Shown piece by piece: positions 1 to 6,322 of a DNA stretch of 14,239 bases (positions within the stretch are counted from its first letter, which is position 1; every line of letters begins with the position of its first letter). The stretch comes from an archaeon. GTDB taxonomy: Archaea > Nanobdellota > Nanobdellia > Woesearchaeales > ARS49. The DNA lies in assembly GCA_016213425.1 (NCBI GenBank), contig JACRAI010000134.1, forward strand, positions 1 through 14,239. Direction: 5' to 3'. The position numbers and the translations under genes are program-made. The notes under the pieces are model-generated. The model saw only the letters and a program-made list of their open reading frames with translations. It had not been told where the DNA came from and did no database searches.

Positions 1-2
1 TC

Positions 3-119
3 TACGGACCAATCACAAAAAGAAGACTACACAGCAAACTAACACAAATAACAGCAAGAATCATACTACACAACAGAAGAAAACTAACCTACTACAACAA
101 AATAACTAAAAACAACTAA
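3..119 (+). CDS. Possible C-terminal end of a gene cut by the left edge
   Basis: The third frame is open from the edge to a TAA at 117-119 and would give 38 residues, rich in Lys, Arg, Asn and Thr, with no recognisable motif. Arginine codons are AGA, as in the clear genes of the window, and third positions are almost all A or C. The neighbouring frame (2-109) is also open, because this stretch has very few G on this strand and therefore few stop codons, so the openness is weak evidence. It would converge on the permease gene that ends at 192. It may simply be A/C-rich non-coding DNA. Confidence 0.3.
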   Translation, partial: YGPITKRRLHSKLTQITARIILHNRRKLTYYNKITKNN

Positions 120-164
120 TATCCGCGCAAGACCTATGAGGTTTGGAGTGAATCTGTGGTTCGA

Positions 165-199
165 GGTTCTGAGTTTAAGGTTCGTGGCAACTCAAAACC
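165..199 (-). terminator. Hairpin across the permease stop codon
   Basis: GGTTCTGAGTT at 165-175 pairs with AACTCAAAACC at 189-199 (11 positions, one mismatch, 13-nt loop). The structure straddles the permease stop codon at 192-194, so it could mark the 3' end of that mRNA. No U-tract follows, so termination is not proven. Confidence 0.3.
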
Positions 200-1379
200 A
201 AGAACTAAAAACCAAATTAACAATCACAGGCAGAATAAGTACTCCCATAGAAAAACTGCGAGGAGTTTTAGAAAGTATAGGAATTAAACCTATTATAGAA
301 GAAGTTATCAATACGATTAATCCTTGCCAGCTTGAAAAATACATATTTAACAAAAAAAGAAAAAACAAAACAAAAATAGATATTTTTTGAAAATTAACTT
401 TATTGATAAAAATCACTGCAAGTCTGCTGATTTTTAAGGTTAAAATCACAGAAACACAGCCAACCAAAACACCAACACACGCTAGAGCAATTAGCTGCTC
501 TATATTTATGAATATCATTATTTTTTTTATACCAATTAGAGCTCCGTTTCTTGCTTTGCCAAGAACAAACAAAGTGGTTAAAGAAATAAAAAAATCTATC
601 GTGTTAACACCTCCAGCAAAAATCAAGTAAGTAAATTTATTTTGACTAAAATAAGGCTGCACTAGAGCAGTGCTTTGTGCAGGACTTAAACCTGGAAAGA
701 TACTAGTTATTACTCCTGCAATGCTACTTCCAAAAATAGCACTCAAGATATCTCTGGTTTTGAGCTGAATAATATTGGTCGCTTGTTGCGGAACTACTCT
801 TTTAGGAGGAAAAATTAATGAAGAAAATAAAGTGCTTACTGCAAAGAGACCTGAGAATAAAGGAAGCATTTTATTATCTAAACTGGAATTTAATACGATA
901 AGACCAAGTATCCCTGAGATAAAAAAAGTAAATAAAGAAAAAAAAGATCTACTTTTGAAAAACAAAATAATCATTAGTAAAATCAATAAAAAAAGAATAA
1001 ACGGCTTTAAAAAAGAGTAGATTATAGATGCAAAGAATATCAATAAAGGCACGAAAATAACTCCCAGAATAAGCGTAAAAAAACTCCCTATAACTGTTAA
1101 TTTAACTGCTTCATGACCTGCGCCTTTAATAAATAATTCATGACCTGGAAGTAAAGCAAGATCTTCATCAGGCGCGCCTAGAAAAATTGCAGGAATCGCA
1201 TCAAGAAAAGTGTGGGTTATTCCTAGACTGAAAAGATAAACTGCAATAATAAAAGGGTGTAATTTCAAGCTAGAAATAACAATCAACGTTACAAGATTAA
1301 CGTGGAGTCCTGGTGTTAATCCTGTGATTATCCCGCTCATTATGCCGACTAGTATTGATGTTAAAAAAGCAAAATACAT
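192..1379 (-). CDS. TctA-family (DUF112/COG1784-type) membrane permease
   Basis: The 395-residue product is an almost wholly hydrophobic polytopic membrane protein. The N-terminal half carries GLTPGLH at residues 20-26 and LPGHELFIKGAGHEAV near 77-92; the C-terminal half carries a second PG-loop, FPGLSPAQ, at 228-235. This two-fold loop arrangement and these signatures are typical of archaeal members of the TctA superfamily, which resemble the large subunit of tripartite tricarboxylate transporters. No TctB or TctC partner is adjacent, so substrate and mechanism are unknown. The frame continues upstream to an ATG at 1649, but the extra 90 residues are low-complexity and cross the facing gene's promoter. 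The start at 1379 is preferred because TTATAAAAAA is centred about 25 bp upstream, fitting a leaderless transcript, and because the protein then opens with its first membrane helix. Confidence 0.85.
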   Translation of the reverse strand: MYFAFLTSILVGIMSGIITGLTPGLHVNLVTLIVISSLKLHPFIIAVYLFSLGITHTFLDAIPAIFLGAPDEDLALLPGHELFIKGAGHEAVKLTVIGSFFTLILGVIFVPLLIFFASIIYSFLKPFILFLLILLMIILFFKSRSFFSLFTFFISGILGLIVLNSSLDNKMLPLFSGLFAVSTLFSSLIFPPKRVVPQQATNIIQLKTRDILSAIFGSSIAGVITSIFPGLSPAQSTALVQPYFSQNKFTYLIFAGGVNTIDFFISLTTLFVLGKARNGALIGIKKIMIFINIEQLIALACVGVLVGCVSVILTLKISRLAVIFINKVNFQKISIFVLFFLFLLNMYFSSWQGLIVLITSSIIGLIPILSKTPRSFSMGVLILPVIVNLVFSSWF

Positions 1380-1398
1380 AAGATTTAGGTTTTTTAAT

Positions 1399-1408
1399 TT
1401 TTTATAAG
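1399..1408 (-). promoter_or_regulatory. TATA box of the TctA-family permease
   Basis: The minus strand reads TTATAAAAAA, centred about 25 bp from the ATG at 1379. That spacing matches the other TATA boxes in the window and implies a leaderless mRNA. A TTTCTGAAAAA half-site (1422-1432) lies just upstream. Confidence 0.6.
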
Positions 1409-1462
1409 TTTTTACTAAAAATTTCTGAAAAATCATACATCTTTTTGGAAAAAACACACAAT

Positions 1463-1501
1463 AATTCTGAAAATCTTTCAGAATTTCTGAAAAGTTTTCA
1501 G
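1463..1501. repeat. Two tandem dyads built on TTCTGAAAA
   Basis: AATTCTGAAA (1463-1472) and TTTCAGAATT (1476-1485) form a perfect 10-bp inverted repeat around a 3-nt spacer. CTGAAAA (1487-1493) and TTTTCAG (1495-1501) form a second, 7-bp dyad around a single G. The dyads repeat with a period of about 20 bp, and a further half-site lies at 1422-1432. All are in the spacer between the permease and the divergent zinc-ribbon gene. They look like a tandem operator; the regulator is unknown. Confidence 0.6.
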
Positions 1502-1557
1502 CTTTCAACAAAATTAAACTAGATTGAAACCACTTAAAAGTAGTGAAAAAAACGAAA

Positions 1558-1568
1558 GATTTATAAAT
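1558..1568 (+). promoter_or_regulatory. TATA box of the zinc-ribbon microprotein gene
   Basis: The stretch reads ATTTATAAATA. It predicts transcription starting near 1590 and a leader of roughly 35-40 nt, which agrees with the strong ribosome binding site GGAGGAGG just before the ATG at 1627. A second AT-rich box, TTATAATAATATATA at about 1590-1604, is an alternative. Confidence 0.5.
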
Positions 1569-1626
1569 AAGCTCTTTCTTACTACAGTTATTATAATAAT
1601 ATATAGAGGTGGAGGAGGAAAATAAA

Positions 1627-1776
1627 ATGAGAAAATGCGAATATTGCAATTACAAATGGAATCCAAGAGTTTCAGAACCAAAATCTTGTCCTAGATGTAA
1701 AAGAAGATTTGATTACAAGGATATAAGAGTAGTATTTGAAGCTTTGAAGAAAGAAATCTTAGGGATCGAAGCATAA
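1627..1776 (+). CDS. Zinc-ribbon microprotein (49 aa)
   Basis: This short reading frame encodes 49 residues with CEYC at positions 4-7 and CPRC at 21-24, a four-cysteine zinc ribbon of rubredoxin-like spacing. A basic stretch (KRR) follows, then a helical C-terminal part (RVVFEALKKEILGIEA). The pattern CxxCxYxWxPR...CPRCKRR is one I associate with small archaeal zinc-ribbon proteins that may bind nucleic acid; the function is not established. A strong Shine-Dalgarno run, GGTGGAGGAGG, ends about 9 nt before the ATG, which together with the motif supports a real gene despite its size. It converges on mgtC, whose stop codon lies 8 nt away. Confidence 0.85.
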   Translation: MRKCEYCNYKWNPRVSEPKSCPRCKRRFDYKDIRVVFEALKKEILGIEA

Positions 1777-1783
1777 AACAAAA

Positions 1784-2257
1784 TTACTTATTATGATATT
1801 TATAGAAGTTCTTACCTAATCTAGTGTGGGGAAAATATCTTTTTTCAAAAAAACCAACTATTACTAGTAAAAACAAAACTATCGCAGTAGCGCTAAGTGC
1901 TAATTGATACAATCCAAAACCAACCATCATTCCGATAGCGGAAATAGACCATAAATTAGCTGCAGTTGTTAAACCATTAATTCTATTATTTGTCTTAAAA
2001 ATAACTCCTGCACCTAGAAAACCTATACCTACAACAATATTAGAAGCAATTCTTGCAAAATCCGTTCGTACTAAAAGACTAGGATCCATGCTTGAAACAT
2101 AAATAGAAACTGAAGAGAACGCTGCTGCGCCTAAACAAACTAAAGCATGAGTCCTCATTCCCGCGAAACGCAACTTGTACTCTCGCTCCATACCTATGAG
2201 CAATCCTAAACCTGTTGCGATAAGCAAACGCATTATTAATTCAGATTCTATAGACAT
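1784..2257 (-). CDS. mgtC: MgtC/SapB family membrane protein
   Basis: The 157-residue hydrophobic protein has the MgtC family signatures in order: LGLLIGMERE, GMRTHALVCLGAA, GIGFLGAGVIFK and GLTTAANLWSISAIGMMVG. Together these make up the conserved N-terminal membrane domain (about 4-5 helices). The larger C-terminal cytosolic domain of some bacterial MgtC proteins is absent, and a short basic tail ends the protein. The family is linked to magnesium limitation and membrane energetics in bacteria; its archaeal role is not established. An in-frame ATG at 2326 would add 23 residues, but that extension is encoded by a strong hairpin, so I start at 2257, which has GGTG about 8 nt upstream. No TATA box is visible between ftsZ and this gene, so it probably depends on read-through from ftsZ. 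Confidence 0.85.
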   Translation of the reverse strand: MSIESELIMRLLIATGLGLLIGMEREYKLRFAGMRTHALVCLGAAAFSSVSIYVSSMDPSLLVRTDFARIASNIVVGIGFLGAGVIFKTNNRINGLTTAANLWSISAIGMMVGFGLYQLALSATAIVLFLLVIVGFFEKRYFPHTRLGKNFYKYHNK

Positions 2258-2270
2258 TCTTTTCACCTTT

Positions 2271-2303
2271 AAAAAAAGAACCCCTCGTTTTTCATACGAG
2301 GGG
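2271..2303 (-). terminator. Strong hairpin plus U-tract between ftsZ and mgtC
   Basis: In the transcript, CCCCUCGU and ACGAGGGG (2296-2303 and 2281-2288) form a perfect 8-bp GC-rich stem with a 7-nt loop. UUCUUUUUUU (2280-2271) follows directly. This is the classic intrinsic terminator shape, unusual in a genome where plain T-tracts should suffice. It ends only 13 nt before the mgtC start codon, so it either terminates ftsZ mRNA or attenuates mgtC. Confidence 0.65.
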
Positions 2304-2316
2304 CCAGCGTTTTTCA

Positions 2317-2345
2317 CCTTCATCATTGGGGGTCAACAATGAAGG
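2317..2345 (-). promoter_or_regulatory. Second stem-loop in the ftsZ-mgtC spacer
   Basis: CCTT/AAGG (2317-2320 with 2342-2345) and CATTG/CAATG (2324-2328 with 2337-2341) form a 9-bp stem with a 3-nt bulge and an 8-nt loop. The RNA loop contains UUGACCCC, which could instead pair with the GGGGU of the downstream terminator-like hairpin. That would allow two alternative folds of the mgtC leader. Confidence 0.45.
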
Positions 2346-2378
2346 CTACACACCACATTAAGACCAAAGGGGTGAGTG

Positions 2379-3464
2379 TTAATTGAGAAGCTCTATGCCG
2401 AGCTCATCATTAAATTGTTTTTCTACTTCTTTCTTCCCTTGAGGCGAATCACCGACTAACCATGGAGAAGATACTCCAGTAACAATACTCATGACGATTA
2501 GTTTTCCTCTCATATCTTCACTAACTCTTGCTCCCCAGATAACGTTTGCATCTTTGTCAAGTTTTTCAGTGATCATCTCACCTATTTTATTGATTTCTTG
2601 CAAAGTCATGTCTGGACCTCCAGAAACGTGAATCAATGCACCAGTTGCTCCCTCATAATCTATCTCTAGTAAAGGATGCTCTAAAGCAGCTTTAACAGCT
2701 TCTTCAGCCCTGTTTTTTGTATCTGAACTACCAACTCCGATTGAAGCTATGCCTCCACCTTTCATTATTGCTCTAACGTCTGCATAATCTAAGTTAACTA
2801 AGCTTGGTTGACAGATTGTTTCAACTATTCCTTTAATCATCGAAGCAATAAGTTCATTAGCTACAGCAAAAGCTTGTTGTACTGGCAAGTTTCCTGCAAT
2901 TTGAACTAAACGATTGTTATCAATAATTATTGCAGTGTCAACATATTTTCTTAGTTCACTTAATCCTAATTCGGCTTTGTCAACGCGAGCTCTTTCAATA
3001 CTGAATGGCATAGTTACTACTCCTACAACTATTGCATCAGTTTCTTTAGCTGCTTTAGCAATGATCGGAGCACTTCCTGTACCTGTACCGCCGCCCATTC
3101 CTGCACAGACAAAAACAATATCAGAACTTTTCAAGTATTCTTTCACTTGGGTTAAGCTTTCTGCAGCTGCTTCCGCTCCTTTTCTTGGATCGCCACCGCA
3201 ACCTAAACCTCTAGTGATATTCTTTCCGATTAAGAATTTTTTATCAGCTTCAATTAATTTTAAATGTTGAGAGTCCGTGTTGCAAGCCAATACTTCGGCG
3301 CCTTTAATGCCTTTTTTGTACAGCCAACTAACCATGTTGTTTCCAGAACCACCTGTTCCAAAAACACGGATGCTCACAGTACCAACTTTCAATTCATTCA
3401 AGTTTAGATTTTCAACTTGAACTTTTTCTTTCATCTCCTCAGCTTTCTCCAGTAAAACATTCAT
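2379..3464 (-). CDS. ftsZ: Cell division GTPase FtsZ
   Basis: This tubulin-like GTPase polymerises into the cytokinetic ring. The 361-residue product has the T1 loop FGTGGSGNN (35-43), the tubulin signature GGGTGTGS (124-131) that binds GTP phosphates, and the T7 loop NLDYAD (224-229), whose two aspartates support GTP hydrolysis in the neighbouring subunit. An N-terminal helical extension of about 25 residues precedes the GTPase core. The C-terminus is short and ends LGIELLN, possibly the interaction peptide. The start at 3464 is preferred over an in-frame ATG at 3530 because GGGGGAGGAGG lies just before it and the TATA box at 3513-3520 sits inside the longer version. mgtC follows after a 121-nt structured spacer. 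Confidence 0.96.
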   Translation of the reverse strand: MNVLLEKAEEMKEKVQVENLNLNELKVGTVSIRVFGTGGSGNNMVSWLYKKGIKGAEVLACNTDSQHLKLIEADKKFLIGKNITRGLGCGGDPRKGAEAAAESLTQVKEYLKSSDIVFVCAGMGGGTGTGSAPIIAKAAKETDAIVVGVVTMPFSIERARVDKAELGLSELRKYVDTAIIIDNNRLVQIAGNLPVQQAFAVANELIASMIKGIVETICQPSLVNLDYADVRAIMKGGGIASIGVGSSDTKNRAEEAVKAALEHPLLEIDYEGATGALIHVSGGPDMTLQEINKIGEMITEKLDKDANVIWGARVSEDMRGKLIVMSIVTGVSSPWLVGDSPQGKKEVEKQFNDELGIELLN

Positions 3465-3512
3465 TTTTCCTCCTCCCCCTTTGTGGTATGTAATTAACTT
3501 ACCACCAAAACA

Positions 3513-3520
3513 TTTATAAA
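3513..3520 (-). promoter_or_regulatory. TATA box of ftsZ
   Basis: TTTATAAA predicts a start near 3490 and a leader of about 26 nt that contains the Shine-Dalgarno run GGGGGAGGAGG. ftsZ is thus one of the few genes in the window with a leader and a strong ribosome binding site. Confidence 0.7.
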
Positions 3521-3542
3521 GCAATGGCATTACTATTTCCTA

Positions 3543-3590
3543 GAATTCACTAATACCCAATCTGACAATTGCTGTGAACATTAGGAATTC
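3543..3590 (-). promoter_or_regulatory. Stem-loop upstream of ftsZ with an additional TATA box
   Basis: GAATTC-A-CTAAT (3543-3554) pairs with ATTAG-GAATTC (3580-3590), an 11-bp stem with one bulged A and a loop of about 25 nt. On the minus strand it lies between the ftsZ TATA box and a second TATA-like box, TTTATATA (3632-3639). A transcript from that upstream box would start near 3609-3612 and carry the hairpin, either as a longer ftsZ leader or as a small RNA. The rest of the spacer (3465-3681) shows no other gene. Confidence 0.35.
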
Positions 3591-3681
3591 GCCAAAACCC
3601 CTTTTCTTATTCTCTTTTTAAACAGTTCCTATATATAAATATTATTGCATTTAAAAATATAGTTCTTTAAATACTAATCGT

Positions 3682-4311
3682 CTAAGACTTCTTTGGCAAA
3701 AAGCGAGTTAGCTTTTTAGCTTGTTCGCCGATTACAGTTAAAAGTTCAGTAAAAATTTTTTTAAATTCTGCTTTATCTTTAACTTTATTATTCCACTTGT
3801 TAAAAAAAGTAACATCGTATAATGAAAATTTTGGTTTTTCTTCAGGTTTTTCATCTGGATAACCGAAAGTTAAAATTGCTCTAGGAATTACATCTTCAGG
3901 AATGCTAAAAACTTCTAGAATTGTTTTCTCATCAAAACTTCCAACCCAGCACCCACCTAAGCCTTCTGCATGAGCGGCTAAGAGCATATTTTCAGCAGCA
4001 CAAGATGCATTTTGAATACTATACACATTCTTACCTCTAGGACCATACATTCTTTCTTCTTTCACAGATTCAGAACAAATAAGTATTGCTAATGGTGCTT
4101 CATTGATCCAGTCTTGTTCCAGAGATGCTTCATTTAATTTTTCCAACTTATCTTTATCTGTAACAACAAGAAATTTCCAATCTTGAACATTGCCAGCATT
4201 AGGAGCTAAACGACCCGCATCAAGGATGTTCAACAATTTTTCAAACTCCACAGGTTTGCGTTTATATTTTCTTACACTCCTTCTGGAAAATAAATTTGTT
4301 AACGCATCCAT
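3682..4311 (-). CDS. Nitroreductase-family FMN oxidoreductase
   Basis: The 209-residue protein opens with the family's flavin-phosphate-binding motif, RRSVRKYKRKPV (from residue 10). It continues with RLAPNAGNVQDWKFLVV and the central helix region SIQNASCAAENMLLAAHAEGLGGCWVG, all typical of FMN-dependent NAD(P)H nitroreductase-fold enzymes. The natural substrate cannot be told from sequence. A lysine-rich segment of about 40 residues (KVKDKAEFKKIF...) extends beyond the usual fold end and may contact membrane or nucleic acid. A TATA box at 4335-4342 lies 27 bp from the ATG, so the mRNA should be leaderless. Confidence 0.9.
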   Translation of the reverse strand: MDALTNLFSRRSVRKYKRKPVEFEKLLNILDAGRLAPNAGNVQDWKFLVVTDKDKLEKLNEASLEQDWINEAPLAILICSESVKEERMYGPRGKNVYSIQNASCAAENMLLAAHAEGLGGCWVGSFDEKTILEVFSIPEDVIPRAILTFGYPDEKPEEKPKFSLYDVTFFNKWNNKVKDKAEFKKIFTELLTVIGEQAKKLTRFLPKKS

Positions 4312-4334
4312 GAGTTGAATTATTGATTGATTAA

Positions 4335-4342
4335 TATATAAA
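4335..4342 (-). promoter_or_regulatory. TATA box of the nitroreductase gene
   Basis: The minus strand reads TTTATATA, centred about 27 bp from the ATG at 4311. TGATTAA occurs just beside it (4328-4334) and again as an inverted repeat upstream (4366-4372 and 4379-4385, 6-nt spacer), a possible operator. Confidence 0.6.
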
Positions 4343-4378
4343 CTTTTAGTTAGATTTTATTTCTTTGATTAATTCTGT

Positions 4379-4468
4379 TTAATCACTCAGAGACCATCTG
4401 TGAATTGATAACAATTTGCAAAATTTCTTGAAAGCACACTTACCATCAACCGAAAATAAAGTCACCAT
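4379..4468 (-). CDS. Candidate 29-aa microprotein
   Basis: A short frame in the nitroreductase-ligase spacer has GAGGTTAGGTG ending about 7 nt before its ATG, a credible ribosome binding site. The product has two cysteines in CAFKKFC and no recognised domain. Its TAA overlaps a stem-loop (TGATTAA...TTAATCA, 4366-4385) that could end the transcript. The upstream TATA-like sequence (TTTTATCAA, about 4494-4502) is weak. It could be chance in an AT-rich spacer. Confidence 0.25.
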   Translation of the reverse strand: MVTLFSVDGKCAFKKFCKLLSIHRWSLSD

Positions 4469-4518
4469 TTTTAAACACCTAACCTCAAAATTAATTGATA
4501 AAATCGTTTGTAGTACAA

Positions 4519-4530
4519 AAACTTATTAAT
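4519..4530 (+). promoter_or_regulatory. Likely TATA element of the DNA ligase gene
   Basis: AAACTTATTAAT is centred about 28 bp before the ATG at 4553, the spacing seen at the other leaderless genes here, although the sequence is a weaker match to the TATA consensus. Confidence 0.4.
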
Positions 4531-4552
4531 TAGAGATCAATTAGAAAGTAAA

Positions 4553-6319
4553 ATGAGGTATTTAGAACTTGCAGAAGTTTATGAAAAACTAGAAAGAACT
4601 AGCAAAAGATTAGGAAAAACAAAAATACTTTCTGAATTTCTAAAAAAAATATCTGAAAAAGAAATTGATCATTTATTGTTGTTAATTCAAGGAAGAGTTT
4701 TTCCTGCATGGGATCAAAGAGAGTTGGGAATTGCTCATAAATTAATAATAAAAACTTTAAGACTGGTAACTGGAAAAACAGAAAAACAAATTTATGATGT
4801 GTTAAAAAAGACAGGCGATTTAGGAGAGACAACAGAACAATTAGTTGGAAAAAAAACTCAAGTTACATTATTTTCTAGAAAATTAACAACCCAACAAGTA
4901 TTTGACACATTGCAAAAGATCGCAAGTCTTGAAGGAACTGGAACTGTAGAGAAAAAAATGCAGTTTATATCAGAATTATTAACAAGCGCAGATCAAAAAG
5001 AGGCCAAATACATAATAAGAACAATAATAAGCGACTTAAGAATTGGTTTAGGTGAAGGAACTTTCAGAGATGCAATTGTATGGTGTTTTTTCGGAGATGA
5101 ATTGGAAATAAAATATGATGAAAAAGAAAATAAAGTAAATTTTTCTGAAAATAATAGAGAAAAATATGATGAATATAATGATAAGGTCCAAAGAGCGATT
5201 GATTTAACAAATGATTTTGTGGAAGTTGTGAATGCCGCCAGAAAAGGAGTTAAAAGTTTAGATAATCTTTCTTTGAAAATTGGAAATCCAATAAAAGTAA
5301 TGCTTTACCAAAAAGTCAAAAATATTGAAGACGGATTTGAAACAGTTGGCAAACCTTGCGCTATAGAACAAAAATACGACGGATTCAGAGTAGAATTGCA
5401 TAAAAAAGGAGAAGAGATAAAAATATTTACTAGACGGCTGGAAGATGTTTCGAATCAATTCCCCGACGTTGTGAAAGCAGTAGAAGAAAATGTCAAAAAA
5501 GACTGTGTTCTTGACGCAGAAGTTTTAGGATTTGATAAAAAAACAAAAAAATACCTGCCATTCCAAAGTATTTCTCAAAGAATAAAAAGAAAATATGATA
5601 TTAAAGAAATAATTGAAAAATTCCCCGTGGAAGTAAACGTTTTTGACGTGATTTATTTTGAAAACAAATCACTATTAAACCAGCCATTCAAAGAAAGAAG
5701 AGCAATACTTGAAAAGAACATTAAGCAAGTACCGCTAAAATTCAAACTGGCAGATCAATTAATAACAGATAACTCACAAAAAGCGCAAGAATTCTACGAC
5801 AAAGCACTCAAAGCAGGAAATGAAGGAATAATGATGAAGAATCTAGAAGGAATATACAAACCAGGCTCAAGAGTTGGTTACGGAGTTAAAGTCAAGCCAA
5901 CAATGGAAACACTCGAAGTAGTTATAGTTGGAGCAGAGTGGGGTAGCGGAAAAAGAGGCAAATGGTTGAGTAGTTTCACAATTGCGTGCATAGACGAAAA
6001 CGAAGAATTCGTTGAAATAGGAAAAGTAGGCACTGGATTTAAAGAAAAAGAAGGAGAAGAAGGAGTTACATTTGAACAAATGACTAAATTACTCAAACCA
6101 TTAATAATTGAGGAAAGTCAGAATGAAGTAAAAGTAAAACCAAAAATCGTCATAGAAGTTAATTTTGAAGAAATACAAAAAAGCCCAACATACGCAAGCG
6201 GGTACGCATTAAGATTTCCAAGACTTGTAAAATTAAGAGAAGACAGAAGAGCAGAAGACTGCGCAAGAATAGATGAAATAGACAATTTCTACAATCAACA
6301 AAGAGGCAGGGGAAAATAG
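4553..6319 (+). CDS. lig: ATP-dependent DNA ligase (archaeal LigB/Lig1 type)
   Basis: This enzyme seals nicks during replication and repair through a covalent AMP-lysine intermediate. The 588-residue length and layout match archaeal and eukaryotic DNA ligase I. An all-helical DNA-binding domain occupies roughly residues 1-210 and the nucleotidyltransferase domain carries motif I KYDGFR (274-279) with K274 as the adenylated lysine. FTRRLEDVS (292-300), LDAEVL (320-325), EGIMMK (424-429) and KVKP (446-449) follow, then a C-terminal OB-fold region. Motifs are complete, so the enzyme should be active. ATP is the inferred cofactor from family membership. It converges on the next gene with only 3 nt between stop codons. 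Confidence 0.96.
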   Translation: MRYLELAEVYEKLERTSKRLGKTKILSEFLKKISEKEIDHLLLLIQGRVFPAWDQRELGIAHKLIIKTLRLVTGKTEKQIYDVLKKTGDLGETTEQLVGKKTQVTLFSRKLTTQQVFDTLQKIASLEGTGTVEKKMQFISELLTSADQKEAKYIIRTIISDLRIGLGEGTFRDAIVWCFFGDELEIKYDEKENKVNFSENNREKYDEYNDKVQRAIDLTNDFVEVVNAARKGVKSLDNLSLKIGNPIKVMLYQKVKNIEDGFETVGKPCAIEQKYDGFRVELHKKGEEIKIFTRRLEDVSNQFPDVVKAVEENVKKDCVLDAEVLGFDKKTKKYLPFQSISQRIKRKYDIKEIIEKFPVEVNVFDVIYFENKSLLNQPFKERRAILEKNIKQVPLKFKLADQLITDNSQKAQEFYDKALKAGNEGIMMKNLEGIYKPGSRVGYGVKVKPTMETLEVVIVGAEWGSGKRGKWLSSFTIACIDENEEFVEIGKVGTGFKEKEGEEGVTFEQMTKLLKPLIIEESQNEVKVKPKIVIEVNFEEIQKSPTYASGYALRFPRLVKLREDRRAEDCARIDEIDNFYNQQRGRGK

Positions 6320-6322
6320 GTC

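Noticed and set aside
2..109. Alternative open frame at the left edge (Thr/Asn/Gln-rich)
   Set aside because: Its codons and composition fit the window's genes less well than the 3-119 frame; openness comes from the scarcity of G.
136..1020. Plus-strand open frames at 136-390, 403-630 and 775-1020
   Set aside because: They are antisense to the permease gene and encode basic low-complexity sequence with no domain.
1380..1649. N-terminal extension of the TctA-family permease to an ATG at 1649
   Set aside because: The added 90 residues are low-complexity, run antisense to the facing gene's promoter and ribosome binding site, and include this gene's own TATA box.
2258..2326. Longer MgtC starting at 2326
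   Set aside because: The extension is encoded by a perfect GC-rich hairpin with a U-tract; the family begins near the first hydrophobic helix.
2914..3270. 118-codon plus-strand open frame opposite ftsZ
   Set aside because: It is the antisense shadow of a highly conserved gene, with no promoter or ribosome binding site of its own.
3465..3530. Longer FtsZ starting at 3530
   Set aside because: The TATA box TTTATAAA (3513-3520) and the strong Shine-Dalgarno lie inside the extension; the residues do not resemble FtsZ.
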